From: Skeletonema tropicum
Taxonomy: Eukaryota; Bacillariophyta; Thalassiosirophyceae; Thalassiosirales; Thalassiosiraceae
DNA: 64,000 bases
NCBI GenBank assembly: GCA_037178625.1
Contig: CM074140.1
Coordinates: forward strand, 1,798,001 to 1,862,000
Direction: 5' to 3'
The translations under genes and the position numbers were made by a program. Numbering within the stretch: the stretch's first letter is position 1; each line of letters starts with the position of its first letter. Shown here piece by piece: positions 49,908 to 61,327 of the stretch. The notes below the pieces were generated by a model, which worked only from the letters and a program-made list of their open reading frames with translations, was not told where the DNA came from and did no database searches.

Positions 49908-50124
49908 ACGGTACTCAGCTTTTTTACTAGGTAAAATTTTGGCGGGAACCGTCGTCGCCAACCCTGCTTTTATTTACCCTTGAACCGAACAACAATCACC
50001 GCAACACATTACACAACATGAACATGGTGATCTTCACTAACTGATCGATAAAGTCGGTAACTGCACTTTTCTGAAGGAGAGCACCAGGCTATAGGCATCA
50101 GCAACTACAACGAAGACCTTCACG

Positions 50125-52437
50125 ATGGATGAACGTAAACCCGCTGCCAAGAAATCAGGCACCACCGCAAGGAAAAGGAGTGCTACCAGCAAAAAAAGAA
50201 AAGCCAGCGCCGGACGAGCCGGCGATACCGACCTTTCGGCAGTTATGCCTTGGGTCCCTCGAGCTCAACTCGAAGCCCTCATCGCTTCATCGGTCAACAA
50301 TGGAACCGCTATCACCGCGGACGAAGTAATCAATGCCATGCCAGAGCATGAAAAGTGGCGTATCGATTCATCCGGTAAGAAGAAACAATCCTACTCTCCC
50401 GTCAAGTCGGGACCGGAGCGTGTCAACACCGGCGCGTTTGATTCCGTGGATAGTACGACCATGTTGAATATTTTCATGTATTTGAATTTGAAGGAGAAGT
50501 ATACGTGCGTGACGTCCGTGTGTAAGGGTTGGAGGGAGTTCAAGGNNNNNNNNNNNNNNNNNNNNNNNNNNNNNNNNNNNNNNNNNNNNNNNNNNNNNNN
50601 NNNNNNNNNNNNNNNNNNNNNNNNNNNNNNNNNNNNNNNNNNNNNNNNNNNNNNNNNNNNNNNNNNNNNNNNNNNNNNNNNNNNNNNNNNNNNNNNNNNN
50701 NNNNNNNNNNNNNNNNNNNNNNNNNNNNNNNNNNNNNNNNNNNNNNNNNNNNNNNNNNNNNNNNNNNNNNNNNNNNNNNNNNNNNNNNNNNNNNNNNNNN
50801 NNNNNNNNNNNNNNNNNNNNNNNNNNNNNNNNNNNNNNNNNNNNNNNNNNNNNNNNNNNNNNNNNNNNNNNNNNNNNNNNNNNNNNNNNNNNNNNNNNNN
50901 NNNNNNNNNNNNNNNNNNNNNNNNNNNNNNNNNNNNNNNNNNNNNNNNNNNNNNNNNNNNNNNNNNNNNNNNNNNNNNNNNNNNNNNNNNNNNNNNNNNN
51001 NNNNNNNNNNNNNNNNNNNNNNNNNNNNNNNNNNNNNNNNNNNNNCTACCATGCCTAGTTTGTTTCTGGATTTGAGGTGAGTTTATTATTACAGTCATGA
51101 TTTTTAGTTATTGACCAGTTGTGATGCGATAAGTTTGACTTGTTGAGATACTCTCTTTCTCTCTCCTATCATTCGATCTTGCTCATTAATACCGTCTATG
51201 TTTAATATTATAGTGACTATTGGGAAAGTGGTCGAGGTAGAGGAGTTGCAATGACGGCAGAAAAGCTCCTTGCTCTAATGGACTGGGTTCCAAACCTCGC
51301 TCAAATCACTGCACTTCGAATCCCTACTCAAGACAAGTGCAACCCCAACACTTGCAAACAGATCGTCAAGAAGTTAGTTGAAGCCAAGAAGAAGGCCGGC
51401 GCACCAATGATCACGAAACTTGTCCTCCACGGGCCAAAGATCTACGGGTCACTCATTCCTGTACTGACCAAGAATGAGGTTGGCAAGAATTTGACATCTC
51501 TCTCATTTTACAACGTCAGTTTCACACAGAAGACAAAGCTTGGAGATGCACTTGGTGACCTTTTCAAGACTCTCACTCATTTGGAGGAGTTGTACATGCC
51601 TCTGAATGGAGAAATTCATCCGCAGTTGATGTCTCCATTGAAGAGAGCTCGAGCAGGTGCCTCCACTATATTGCGAGTATTGGATATTACTGGGGATTCG
51701 TGGCGAAGCAAAATTAGTTTGGGCGACCTTGCGAGAATTGGAGGTTGCGCACCAGAATTGGAAGTACTACGTGTTGGGGAGATCCATCGTCCAAGCAGTC
51801 GTCGGATCACATTGGAGTCATTGGGAATGGTCGACTTTGACTTGTCCTCTCTCCATGGTGGTTCGTCGGAGCAAGTCCTTGCATCTCCAATGCAGTCTCT
51901 TCCACGGCTCAAGGAATTTGAAGTCGGCAGACTCGTAGGGAGTTATTCCTACGGATGCGCTCCAAAATGTAAGTGTGTGTGACTTTTCTCTCTGTATTCG
52001 AATTGAGGACTTTTCTAACTATGTTTCATAAATGATGTGCCCTTCTACACCCCTTAGACGCTACCACCGAGGAAGTGAATCGTCTACTCCGCTGGTTTCT
52101 TGCAGGTATGCCCGCCGTGGAAAGCTTCTCCTTTACTCATGGCGAAACGTACATGTCAAAGAAGGAAGAAAGACAGTATTCCTATCCTCCCTTACCTGGC
52201 ATCAAATCCTACGGTGGGGAAGAATTGATGTGGCCACATTCTTTGGAGCATCTTTCACTCTCATTTTTCTCTCTTGAGCCGGATACATTCACTGAAAACA
52301 CTGAGTTTCCTTCCTTGACAAGTCTGAAGTTGAACTGGTGTGGTGGTAATGTGGATACCATTATCAATGGCTTACGTCGCACGCATCCCAATGTAGAGGT
52401 GACGAAAAAAGAAAAACCTGCATCACGTTGGGGGTGA
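50125..52437 (+). CDS. F-box-like / LRR protein, interrupted by assembly gap
   Basis: Exon 1 starts at 50125 and runs into the gap. It has a basic N-terminus (KRSATSKKRKASAGRAG) and an F-box-like segment just before the Ns (SVDSTTMLNIFMYLNLKEKY, then TSVCKGWREF). After the gap the exon ends at 51076. Introns 51077-51213 (137 bp) and 51969-52057 (89 bp) join in phase as LDL/SDYWESGRGRG and CAPK/YATTEEVNRLL. Exons 2-3 encode irregular leucine-rich repeats (NLTSLSFYNVSF, LEELYMPLNG, LEHLSLSFFSL, LTSLKLNWCG) and stop at 52437. The frame before the gap differs from the frame after it, so the missing piece is not a multiple of the drawn length or contains an intron. Confidence 0.75.
50546..51045. 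other. Assembly gap, exactly 500 N
   Basis: The round length indicates a placeholder, not a measured gap. It lies inside the F-box-like gene. Open frames called through the Ns are meaningless. Confidence 1.
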
Positions 52438-52886
52438 GGTGAGCGAAAGATTGTAAGGTGGAGAAACATCTTCTTGCATTTGGAATGCAAGGTTTCCGGA
52501 TAAACCTTCAGCAAAATCATCTTCACATACGTAATCATTTAGAACATAGATATATACACAGATCAATTTTGCACGCTGTTAAAGGCACTCCCTTACGATA
52601 TTTATTCGATCTGCAATGAAATGATATTCATCATTTATCTTGAAGGAGTTGGTCTTTTTTAGATGATATTTCAATCAAGCATTCACGTGCGTGGGAATTA
52701 GTACAATGTTGTGCGGTACCATACCTTCCATCCATCAATTCCAAATACTCCTAACTGCCGAGACGATGACGTTGCTGTAAGTAGGGAAGAATATACACGT
52801 GACAAATTGAACTGAAAATTTAGTACGTCTGGTGGGCCCTCTCATAGGCGAGATCATCATCTACACTATCTGGTAATCATCTTTTC
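52438..52886. other. Intergenic region, nothing recognised
   Basis: 449 bp between two same-strand genes, AT-rich, with ATATATACACA near 52549. No gene or repeat is recognised. Confidence 0.5.
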
Positions 52887-54820
52887 ATGCCTGAACAATC
52901 AAGTGATACTCCACCAACTGGTGCAAGTGGCGACAAACACAACGCACCAGTCTCGCCCGAGGAGCATAAGTCGGCGGAGCTGCTGCTGCAGCAAAAGATT
53001 ATTTTGCTCCAGAGGCAACGTCAACTCCAATCTGTGTCAAATTCCTTGAGTTTTCCGCAGCCTGTGAGACGTGTCGTTTTTTGGACTGCCTCCGAAGCAA
53101 CGGCAAAGATGGGGAGATGCAGATGTTCTTCCCCACATTAACTGGGGAGATCCTGTTTTTTGATCTGTTTTATGTTGCGGGTGAGTCGACACATCATCTA
53201 GCTAGCTAGCTTGCTTGCTTGCTCGTTTCTTGCAGTTCATTAGAAGTGCTGACATCAGTTTCAGCGGCGTATAATCTTTCGTATGTGCTATACTACAGTC
53301 CGTCGGCGGAGGGCTTCCTCTACTTCGTTGGTACATTTGGTCCCATCTTGTTGGAGTGGTTTCAAAGAACATTTTTTGATGCCAGATTTTTGTGAGGCGA
53401 CGACCCCTTCCACCGAGGCTTCGAGCTAGTGCACCTCTGCGCTCTATCCTTAGCAGTCGTTCACATCCGGCCTGTGTCTGCGATGAGCGATCCAACGCGA
53501 CCTGAGATGTTTGAGTTTACTCTTGGAATAGTGTGTCTTGCTGTCTTGAACATGTACCGAAGCTTAGAAGTAGTTTTTGCTGTTGATGGCGAAGAGGCCG
53601 CAAGACTTGGAGAACAAAAGTGGCTTGTCGGATTTTTTCACACAACTAGCGTTTTACTTGGCTGCATCAGTGAAGTCTGGTATAGCTTATCTTGGTAGCA
53701 AAGGCGGAAGATGACTACGATGACTATGGGCATCGTGGATTAGAATCGTTGACAAATGCTTGTTCCAAAATACTCAATTTAGCTATTGAACGCAATTTAG
53801 CCGAAGTTACTGTTGAGAAGGATCATGTGCCAATCATTCTGTGTCTTTGTGGATGGAGTATTAGTTTGATCCTCGTCGTCATTCGTTCTTACTTGTTTGA
53901 AAAGAAGAACGGCGAGCACAAGAAATTCAATGTCCCAATGAACATTGGTACGTTTGCTACTACTCTGTTTGTTGCGGTTACAATCCAAAGCGTCTATGCT
54001 GATTCTTATTCCTTCTTGCGCAGAATACAGCATTCACCGGTTTGGGGAATTGGTAATGCTTCTACTTGGCGAAAGCATACTGAGCATTCTGATTGTAGAA
54101 TCAACAAATTCGATCCGGTACCATGTTACATTTTATGCAGGAATTTTGAGCATTGTATTGTTGCAATATTGTCACTACAAATATCAACCACATTCTCCTA
54201 GCACGCATGCATTCAGAAGGAGCATCAGAGGTGGTTCAATCTATTACGTGCTCATCGCCATTTATGCACATGCCTTGGTTGCAGTTGGGACCTCCTACAA
54301 GATGTTTTTGAGCCAGTACGCTTATGAAGACAACTTGAAGAACAAGCACATGCGTCATTTAGTGACAACATTACTGTCTAGAAATCTTGCTGGAGCGGCA
54401 GATGAGACGAAGCTTGGTACTGTAGAGCTGAAACAAGCTGTGGCAAACATGTTTTGTATTAGTATGGTTGTTGTATGGAGTTGTTTGGAAGGCATGTGGA
54501 TCACACATCATGGAAACGCAAAGTACTTGGCCTATCTGAAGACGAAGCAGGGTTTTTGCCTTGGTATGTTGCGTTTGTTTTTGATTGTTCTCATGGGTGC
54601 CATTTCTTCATACACAATAGAGCCAGAGAAGGTAACACTTATTGGCCTTGGATTGATTTGTGCTGAGATTGTTACCGGTGCCTTCATGAGTTATATTTGG
54701 GGCAAACAGTTTAAAGACGAGGACGACAACACACATGGTGATCACTGGCCTAATGTGACAGAGCCTGAATCAGTACCGAAAACAAAAGAATCTGTTGATG
54801 GAAACGATGATATGACTTGA
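52887..54820 (+). pseudogene. LtrA-family (low temperature requirement A) membrane protein, frame-disrupted
   Basis: LtrA motifs appear in order: MQMFFPTLTGEILFFDLFYV, AAYNLSYVLYYSPS, TFGPILLEWFQRTFFDARF, IHRFGELVMLLLGES, then further membrane helices to the stop at 54820. Introns fit at 53181-53264 (GTGAGT, with an alternative acceptor at 53258) and 53948-54023 (GTACGT...GCGCAG). Three breaks remain: a one-base loss around the six-T run at about 53071-53076, an in-frame TGA at 53393-53395 (ARFL/GDDPF), and a one-base loss near 53690 (WYSLS/LVAKAEDDYDDYG). The family is a multi-pass membrane protein of poorly defined function, first seen in Listeria cold growth. Either a recent pseudogene or sequence errors; a working gene is quite possible. 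Confidence 0.75.
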
Positions 54821-54893
54821 CGTGCACTTTTCTGTGGCACAACGGCTTGATAACAACGTAATAACCTCAGTTCTATCTCAAGCGAACACTACT

Positions 54894-56873
54894 TTACATC
54901 AATGCCATACAAACCAACGCCGAAAGACCAAATAAACTAGTGGTGAACATTTTCGAGGAGGTATCTGCCGAGTTCTTTCTCCCATTGAGAATATCTGATA
55001 TATCTGGTGCATCCCAGTCTTGTGTTGGATTACTTTCAGGAAAAGCAGCAATCTCCACTTCTTTCAAATTGTTTCTGTCCCAGTTGTGTTCAAAATAGCA
55101 CACGGCATTTGCTAATGACTGTTCTGTGGTAGACAACCGATCCCATTGCTTTTCGTAGGACCGTGGGATTTCATCATTCGACCAGCTCGCCTCACTCCAG
55201 CCTAACATCCTGAAAATATCTTGCTGGGATGTAGTAAGTTCATCCCAATCATAAGATCTGTAATGACAGTGAAAGCAATCCCATGTCTTCTTGTAGAAGC
55301 CTAATTCAATAGCATCTGATTGTTGTTCATCGCTCAATTCATCCCAGGCAAGTGACTCTATCTTTGCGCTGCCAAGATTGTTCCATTTCTCCTCAGTATA
55401 TCTAAGAGTTCCATTAGCTATGATCTGTATATCTTCTGGTAGATCGGCCCATTCAATATACCGTCTCTTGGGCTGAGCAAAAGGAAAGGGTCCATAGTTT
55501 GGTGTCAAATCATAACCTTCCCAAGTTTCAAACGAATAACATAATTCGATAGCAGCAATTGTTTCCTCTTCAGTCAGTTGTTTCCATGTCCTTTTCTCTG
55601 GCTGTTCTTCCAAACCTGCCCAAGACCGTGCATTCCATCCAAGAGTTGAGTAGAAAAAATCAATACCATAAAATTCAAGTTCTTCCCAGCTAACAAGTTG
55701 CACGAGTATAGTGAGACAAGGAAGCAAAATATGCGAGCAAAGCACACTGTAATCTACTCACCTGTATCCTCTAAAGTTATTAACCCAACAATCCCAGCTG
55801 ATCTGCGAGAAATCCAATAACTTGGCTGATTTTTGTTCAGCCAGAGTCAGTTGCTTCCAATCTCGCGCTTCGAGAGTATGCAATCCTACAACGTTCCAGA
55901 GAAAACTATCATACTTCAAGCCATCAGAGGCTACCTTTCTTATACTACTATCAAGATCAAACCAGTTTGTATACCTATACGTAGGCTTATCCAATGGGAA
56001 GCCATCGACATATACATCAGCTTCATCCCAAGTCCTCTTAAAGTAGCACAATTGAGCAGCAGCAAACCTTTCTTCGTCACTTAAAAAGACCCAGTACTTG
56101 TCATTCGATAGAGGCGGGTCATCATAACTATTCCATGACGAAATATCCCATCCCAACGTTTCCCACCATTGTTTTGATTGAATACCTTCGTTATCGAGGT
56201 CAATCCAAGCGCAGTGATTGAAAATGATTCTGCCAACAATTCCACGATTTTCGTTCATATCCCAAAATACCTGCAGACATCCTTTCTGCCCTGCTGAGAC
56301 GATCCCAATCGAGATTTTCGATTGGATTTTCTCCATAATCGTTCCAAGTTTCATACGTGTAGTTTAAGAGTGTGGCTGCCGTGACAATATCTGCTGGGAG
56401 ATCACTCCACTGGGATGTATCGAATATCTACTCGAGTTGGACGAGAGTAAGCGATTGGCGCCGGAGATGGTGCACTTGACGATGTTGGTGATGATGACGG
56501 TGATGAAGATGGTGATGGTGACGGTTTCGCAGATGGTGTAGAGCTGGGACTAGCAGAAGGATTTGCTGATGGAGCTGATGATGGAGATGCACTTGGGCTG
56601 AACGAGAGGGTAGTGTTAGTGTTGTTGATGGCTTGTCCATTGCCTTCTTCTACATCAATAATTTGTGTATCATTCTTATTATTCTGATCGGTTTGGTTTA
56701 GTTGACGAACAAAGTCATTTGCCTCGCTTTCTGGTGAATGACGTGCTGCAAGATTGACTTGAGCTACTGGAGAATCCGAGCCATCCGTAGCCTGATGCGA
56801 AAAGAGCAAAGGAGGTCGCGAAGAGCTTCGCTGCCCTAAACACTTGCAGGTGGCGGGTAGGGCGATTCATCAT
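54894..56873 (-). pseudogene. GPI-anchored surface protein with Trp-rich repeats, frame-disrupted
   Basis: Minus strand. A signal-peptide-like start lies at 56873 (RAAKLFATSFALFASG), then a Ser/Pro hinge (SPSASPSSAPSA, likely O-glycosylated), then eight to ten repeats of the form W..L....Q..A..LGY....W (WSDLPADIVTAATLLNYTYE, WKQLTEEETIAAIELCYSFE, WDELSDEQQSDAIELGFYKK). The C-terminal hydrophobic tail (FTTSLFGLSALVCMALM) suits a GPI signal. An intron at 55761-55690 (72 bp, GTGAGT) joins FRGY/SWEELEF. Three one-base shifts break the frame (near 56810, 56412 and 56212), the last explained by one extra T in CGCTTGG. Cell-surface location is inferred. The repeat type is, to my knowledge, common in stramenopile proteins. 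Confidence 0.65.
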
Positions 56874-57152
56874 GCCGCTGTATGAATGCTCGACCTACAG
56901 CTGGGTCGATCTCAGGATCGGGTCTATTCGATTATGATGCATATGCTGTGCTGATATTCATCGCATTGGCGGTTTCTTCTATTGGCTTCATTTCGGCTGC
57001 CGAGCGAGAGCACGTAGGAATTAGTATTATCCGTTGCGGACAGCGTATTTACACGATCAATATTGTTCTTCTCGCTATCGAAGACAATGAACTACAAACT
57101 AGCTGGGTTTTGGTCCTTCTATCAGAAATTTTGAAGTGCCATAGTATGTACC

Positions 57153-57838
57153 ATGATAGACAGAATTGTCTTCTTGGGAGACTCTGACATCTCGCGTTGG
57201 CCACCCACTACTCTATCCATCAATACAAAAAGCGACTGGTGAAGAATTATGACATAAGATGTGTCAACGTTGCAAAAGGTGGTGCGTTAATATCAGATAT
57301 GCAAAGCCAGCTCAAAACTTTGAGAGATTGTGATGAGGAAGTAGACAAAGCTAACACATTGTTCGTGGCGTGCGCAGGGGAAAATGATGCATCATCAGGG
57401 CAATCCATTGACATGATTCAAAAGGCGTTCACATCCTTTCTGGAGGAGCTGTTTGGAAGCCAACAAATACATCAACAGCAGAGCAAGCATCATCTCATAT
57501 TTTTTGGACCCAAGTTTGAACCATGGCTCACTGAAGATTATGCAAGTCGTAAACAATACACAAAGCTTTCAAACGCATTGCAGAGAACTGTACGAAAGAT
57601 CCAAGAATCATACAAAGAAAATATTGTGTATGTGGATTGTCTCACTATGTTCTGTACAGCTGAAACGAAAGATATACCTGGCGCTGTACATGGTGGAAGA
57701 GCTATACCAAATCGCAACTATTTTGATTCTGATGAGCTGCATTTGAGCGATAAAGGTTACAAGGTGTGGAGAGACATTTTGAAAGAAAAGGTTGAAGGAA
57801 TACTTCTTGGTAATAGTACTAACTCTTGTTTTGATTGA
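57153..57838 (+). pseudogene. SGNH/GDSL-type hydrolase, one apparent frameshift
   Basis: From ATG at 57153 the frame gives MIDRIVFLGDSDISRWPP with the GDS nucleophile block. The frame then shifts by one base near 57200, and the rest continues to 57838 with VNVAKGGALISDM, VACAGENDAS (block III Asn) and DSDELHLSDKGY (the D-x-x-H catalytic pair). All blocks of an SGNH hydrolase (esterase, lipase or deacetylase) are present, so the shift is probably a sequencing error. Length would be about 228 aa. There is no signal peptide, so it is likely cytosolic. Substrate unknown. Confidence 0.75.
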
Positions 57839-57965
57839 GTTAATGACAATCTATGTTCAATAATTCTAGGTGGATAGTTCTATGATTTATATTGCATTAG
57901 TGCACTGTTGATCAAAACGTGTTTAACTTGAATGCGCGCATATATTATATCAAAGTCACTCAGTC

Positions 57966-58827
57966 TCAATTTTCATCCAATACCACTGATGCACCACTCT
58001 CCTTCTTCAACCCCTCCACCTCCCCCTCCAACCCCGCCACAGCCTCCCCCAACCTCAAATTCTTATCAATCAACTCATAATACTTTCGACTCAAACCATC
58101 CAACGTCCCCATAGCTCTCTGCTGCTCTTCCATCCTCGTAGCATTAATTGCATCTACTTCCATTCGCTGCCGTTCTACCGTCTGTTGCAGTGGGTTCACA
58201 ATTTGACTTTCTAATTGAGTGGTATTGTAATGAGTGTAGGTTTGTGGTGTTTGGAATGTTTGTTGTAATTCTAGGTTGATGAGACGATGGCGCTGGTGTT
58301 CTAGGGCGATTTTTTGTGTGGCTATGGATAGTATGGAGATCGGTAATTAATTTTGTTTTGTCTTGGACTTGGTCAAATTTTTGGTTGGCCATTGGATCGG
58401 GACGAATATTACTTATCCATGCATTAGTATTGTTGTCATCATTGTTATCTGGGTCCGCCTTTCGGGCCATAATTGCTTCATACGCAGCCACGGCCATGGG
58501 AGCCTCCCCTCCAAATTGTGGACATTGACTTGATAAATCTGTTGCTCCAAAATTGGTCGCACCTCTTCTAGATGAAACTGGGCCTAACAATGCCTGTAAC
58601 GATGGATGCTCACCGCTGACACCACCAGCATCGTTTTGTAGTTCCTGTTCGATTAATTGAATTGCATAATTTTCATAATTTGGATCGAGTGGTTCTACGT
58701 AGGGTAGGGCGTCGAGAACTATTTCATTGGTGGGTTGTTGGGCCGTTTCAGATTCTTGTCGGGCGGCGTCGGTTTCGTCTTGGTGGACTACCAGAGCCTG
58801 GTTGTTGCAGTTGGTTTCGTGGTCCAT
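57966..58827 (-). pseudogene. SPF27/BCAS2-like pre-mRNA splicing factor, one apparent frameshift
   Basis: The minus-strand ATG at 58827 opens a frame with NEIVLDALPYVEPLDPNYEN, then LIEQELQ, the SPF27/BCAS2 N-terminal signature. The frame is lost at a six-A run near 58320. Removing one A gives SHTKIALEHQRHRLINLEL and a long helical C-terminus (VERQRMEVDAINATRMEEQQ, SRKYYELIDKN), the expected coiled coil. The total is about 286 aa, near the family's usual 220-240 plus a low-complexity insert. SPF27 is a core member of the Prp19/NineTeen complex that activates the spliceosome in the nucleus. It is an essential gene in model species, so an artefactual shift is favoured. Confidence 0.75.
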
Positions 58828-58949
58828 GGTGATGCCGTATTATTGCTGCTATTGCTGCTGTTGATAGTGGTTTCTTGGAGGTATTTGGGTTTGTTGTGAG
58901 ATATGTGAGATGTGATGGACAGCGGGGGGAAATAGCACCCTTGACATCC

Positions 58950-61016
58950 GTACCAGTCTAAAACTAGTCTGTACCTTTAAGAACGAGTCTGTCCCTTAAG
59001 ATGTCCTGAATTTTCTATCTGTCCGTTCCGGACGCCTTCTTGTCCGATTCGAGTGAAAACAAGCCAGGGGGAGTCGGCGAGGGCATTGTAGAGGAGGTTG
59101 CTATGCTCGGTATTGGCCGCGGCGGCGGTATAGGGGCAGATCGAACGCTGTATTGTCGACAATGCTGAGTTGCTGTGTTTTGAGGTGTGATTTCAGTTTC
59201 AGGGAATCTTTTTGCTCGTACATACGTCGAGATACGCCAGTCGTACGAAGTATCTCTGCATTGCATTGATGATGATATCAATGCTAATCGCATCCATGAA
59301 TGTCAGAATCAAAATAATTAGTGATGGCATCTAGACAACTCAGCGGTTCTTCCTTTGCGGCGAATTATTTGACGATGCCTACAGTCGGAAGTTCCACGCC
59401 ATCGCATCTCTCTTCGCACGCCGAGCGAGGGAGAACTGCCGATAGGTGCTGGTGGACACAAGCGTCGCCATGAAGATGATAGCGACAGTAATGACAGTCG
59501 GCGGCAGACATCTCTAGGCGGCCAAAGAAGAATCAATATGCGTCTCTCTGCGCCTTCACCTCCGTCCCAAAAATTGCCGGCTGATCTGAAGGAACGGCAA
59601 ATCAATCATCGAATCGTACACCTAGAAAGTGATGCATCCGCTGAACAAGCTCGTGCAAATGTTTATGGAAAGAAGAAGAATATACAACGAGGCAGACGTG
59701 TAGAGTCAGTGACGCAAAATCATGGGGACTTGGAACATCCGAGCAGAGAGAAGAGGACGAGTCCAGTGATGCCAATTTGAATTGCAGGAGTTTGAATTGT
59801 CTTATTAGTTGGCAGTACTTCAAGCTCGACACATTACTACTTGTAATTGTTTAGACACTGACTACCGCAATCTGTGAACTTCACTTCTTGATCAGCCACC
59901 TAACTCCTTCCTCATAGTCGACTCCAGCTCCCTCCCTACTTTCTCCCCCTCCTTTCATGTAATCTAATCTTATATGTAATTGATTACACCAACTTGATAA
60001 ATAAACTAGCACGGCATCGTCGTTGTTGGGTTTTCTCAAAACAGTAGTCATCATCCACGATGGATCTTTCACTAATGAGAAGCAATAGAGTCTGTAGACT
60101 GCAGACACAAGGAAGATTTCTCCAATCCGATAACTCTCCCCCCCAAGAAATCTCCAAATATTTCGTCTCCCTAGAGAGTTATCACACTGTGGATGAAACT
60201 CTCGATGATGTTGACGAATCTTTCATTGATTGATGCAGTGGCGTTACCTGATTCTTCAATGATGACTGCTGCTGCTGCAATATTAGTTTTGATCCGCCCC
60301 TCCCGGGTGAAGTCATTATTTACGTCACATCAAATTATCTTCGAAATAACGGATGACGAAACATCCCAACCACACCCATTCTTTTCTATGACCATAATAA
60401 CGTTTTGTAAGACGGGAGGGGAACCTTGAGACAAACGCCAGCGCCCCAAAGGTATTATAGTTGTCATGGAGACGAAGTATCAATTTTTGACACACGGTCA
60501 TTTCAGAGTGTACTGAGAGTCATTGGTGACTACACCAGGCCCAAAATTCAATTCAGAGCATGCCAAGGGAGTGGAGAGGACGGGGCGCAGTAATTTATTG
60601 GCGTGGACCCCTGCGTATTACTGTAAGGGGGGACAAAGAGTCGACGAATGAAACGTTGCGGCTTGTGAAATGGAAATGAAAAGATGTCCTGAATTTTTGG
60701 ATTGAGTTAGATCTCGATTATCGCCAACTATTAGCTTTATTACGTTTTTTTATGCGACAAAGATGACTATTGGCGATAAAGGAACAGACTGATTCGGGGT
60801 CTAAAAGCGTCCAAATCAATCAATATTACATTCTTTGAGTGCTTCGATCTCAGTCAATACCCGACCGATCATAGTGATAATTGGACGTGCATGAATGAGC
60901 ATTATCTCAGCTGCAGTCAGCTTCAATGGCCGGCTTAATCGGCTGGAAATTGATCGAGATCGAAGAGTGCAAAGATGTCCTGAAATTTAAGGTACAGACT
61001 AGTTTTAGACTGGTAC
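58950..61016 (+). mobile_element. DNA transposon copy 2, complete non-autonomous element (2067 bp)
   Basis: The ends are perfect 28-bp inverted repeats: GTACCAGTCTAAAACTAGTC... at 58950-58977 and its complement at 60989-61016. TA occurs at both junctions (GTA|CCAG and CTGG|TAC), so the target is probably TA and the element proper 58953-61013. The right 1.7 kb matches 1-2058 in patches. The interior has only a broken short ORF (59324-59780), so it cannot encode a transposase. It sits between SPF27 and the large LRR gene and may contain part of the latter's promoter. Confidence 0.85.
59324..59780 (+). pseudogene. Broken small ORF inside transposon copy 2
   Basis: ATG at 59324 gives MASRQLSGSSFAANYLTMPT and is shifted by one base near 59430 into a frame that continues through HKRRHEDDSDSNDSRRQ and QINHRIVHLESDASAEQARA to a stop at 59780. 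The first 20 codons are shared with copy 1 (around 25-60), where the start is also broken. It was perhaps the 5' exon region of the parental element's protein, now non-functional. Confidence 0.45.
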
Positions 61017-61327
61017 TCAAATGTTTAAATATTTTGGACCGATAATTTTAGCAAACCAAACAGTGCTTCAACAGCATTACCCCTACACAATGGACATCAT
61101 TGCAGGGGTGGTTTTCCTTGAGCCCGGGCAATCACGTGCTCCAAAATTTCAATTTCGATGAAACTGAAAACTGATGCTCGTGCTAAAAATTCCTTGCCAA
61201 CGCAGCCAGTACCATAAGCTGCTATCGTAGAATTGCCACCATACCATAGGGATCGGGTTATGTCATATAAGTAGGCCATTCAATTGAACGTCAGACGAGA
61301 TTATTACAACATTAAACAAACAGCACA

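Noticed and set aside
50391..51098. Frames reading through the N gap
   Set aside because: Composed of X residues; not real coding evidence.
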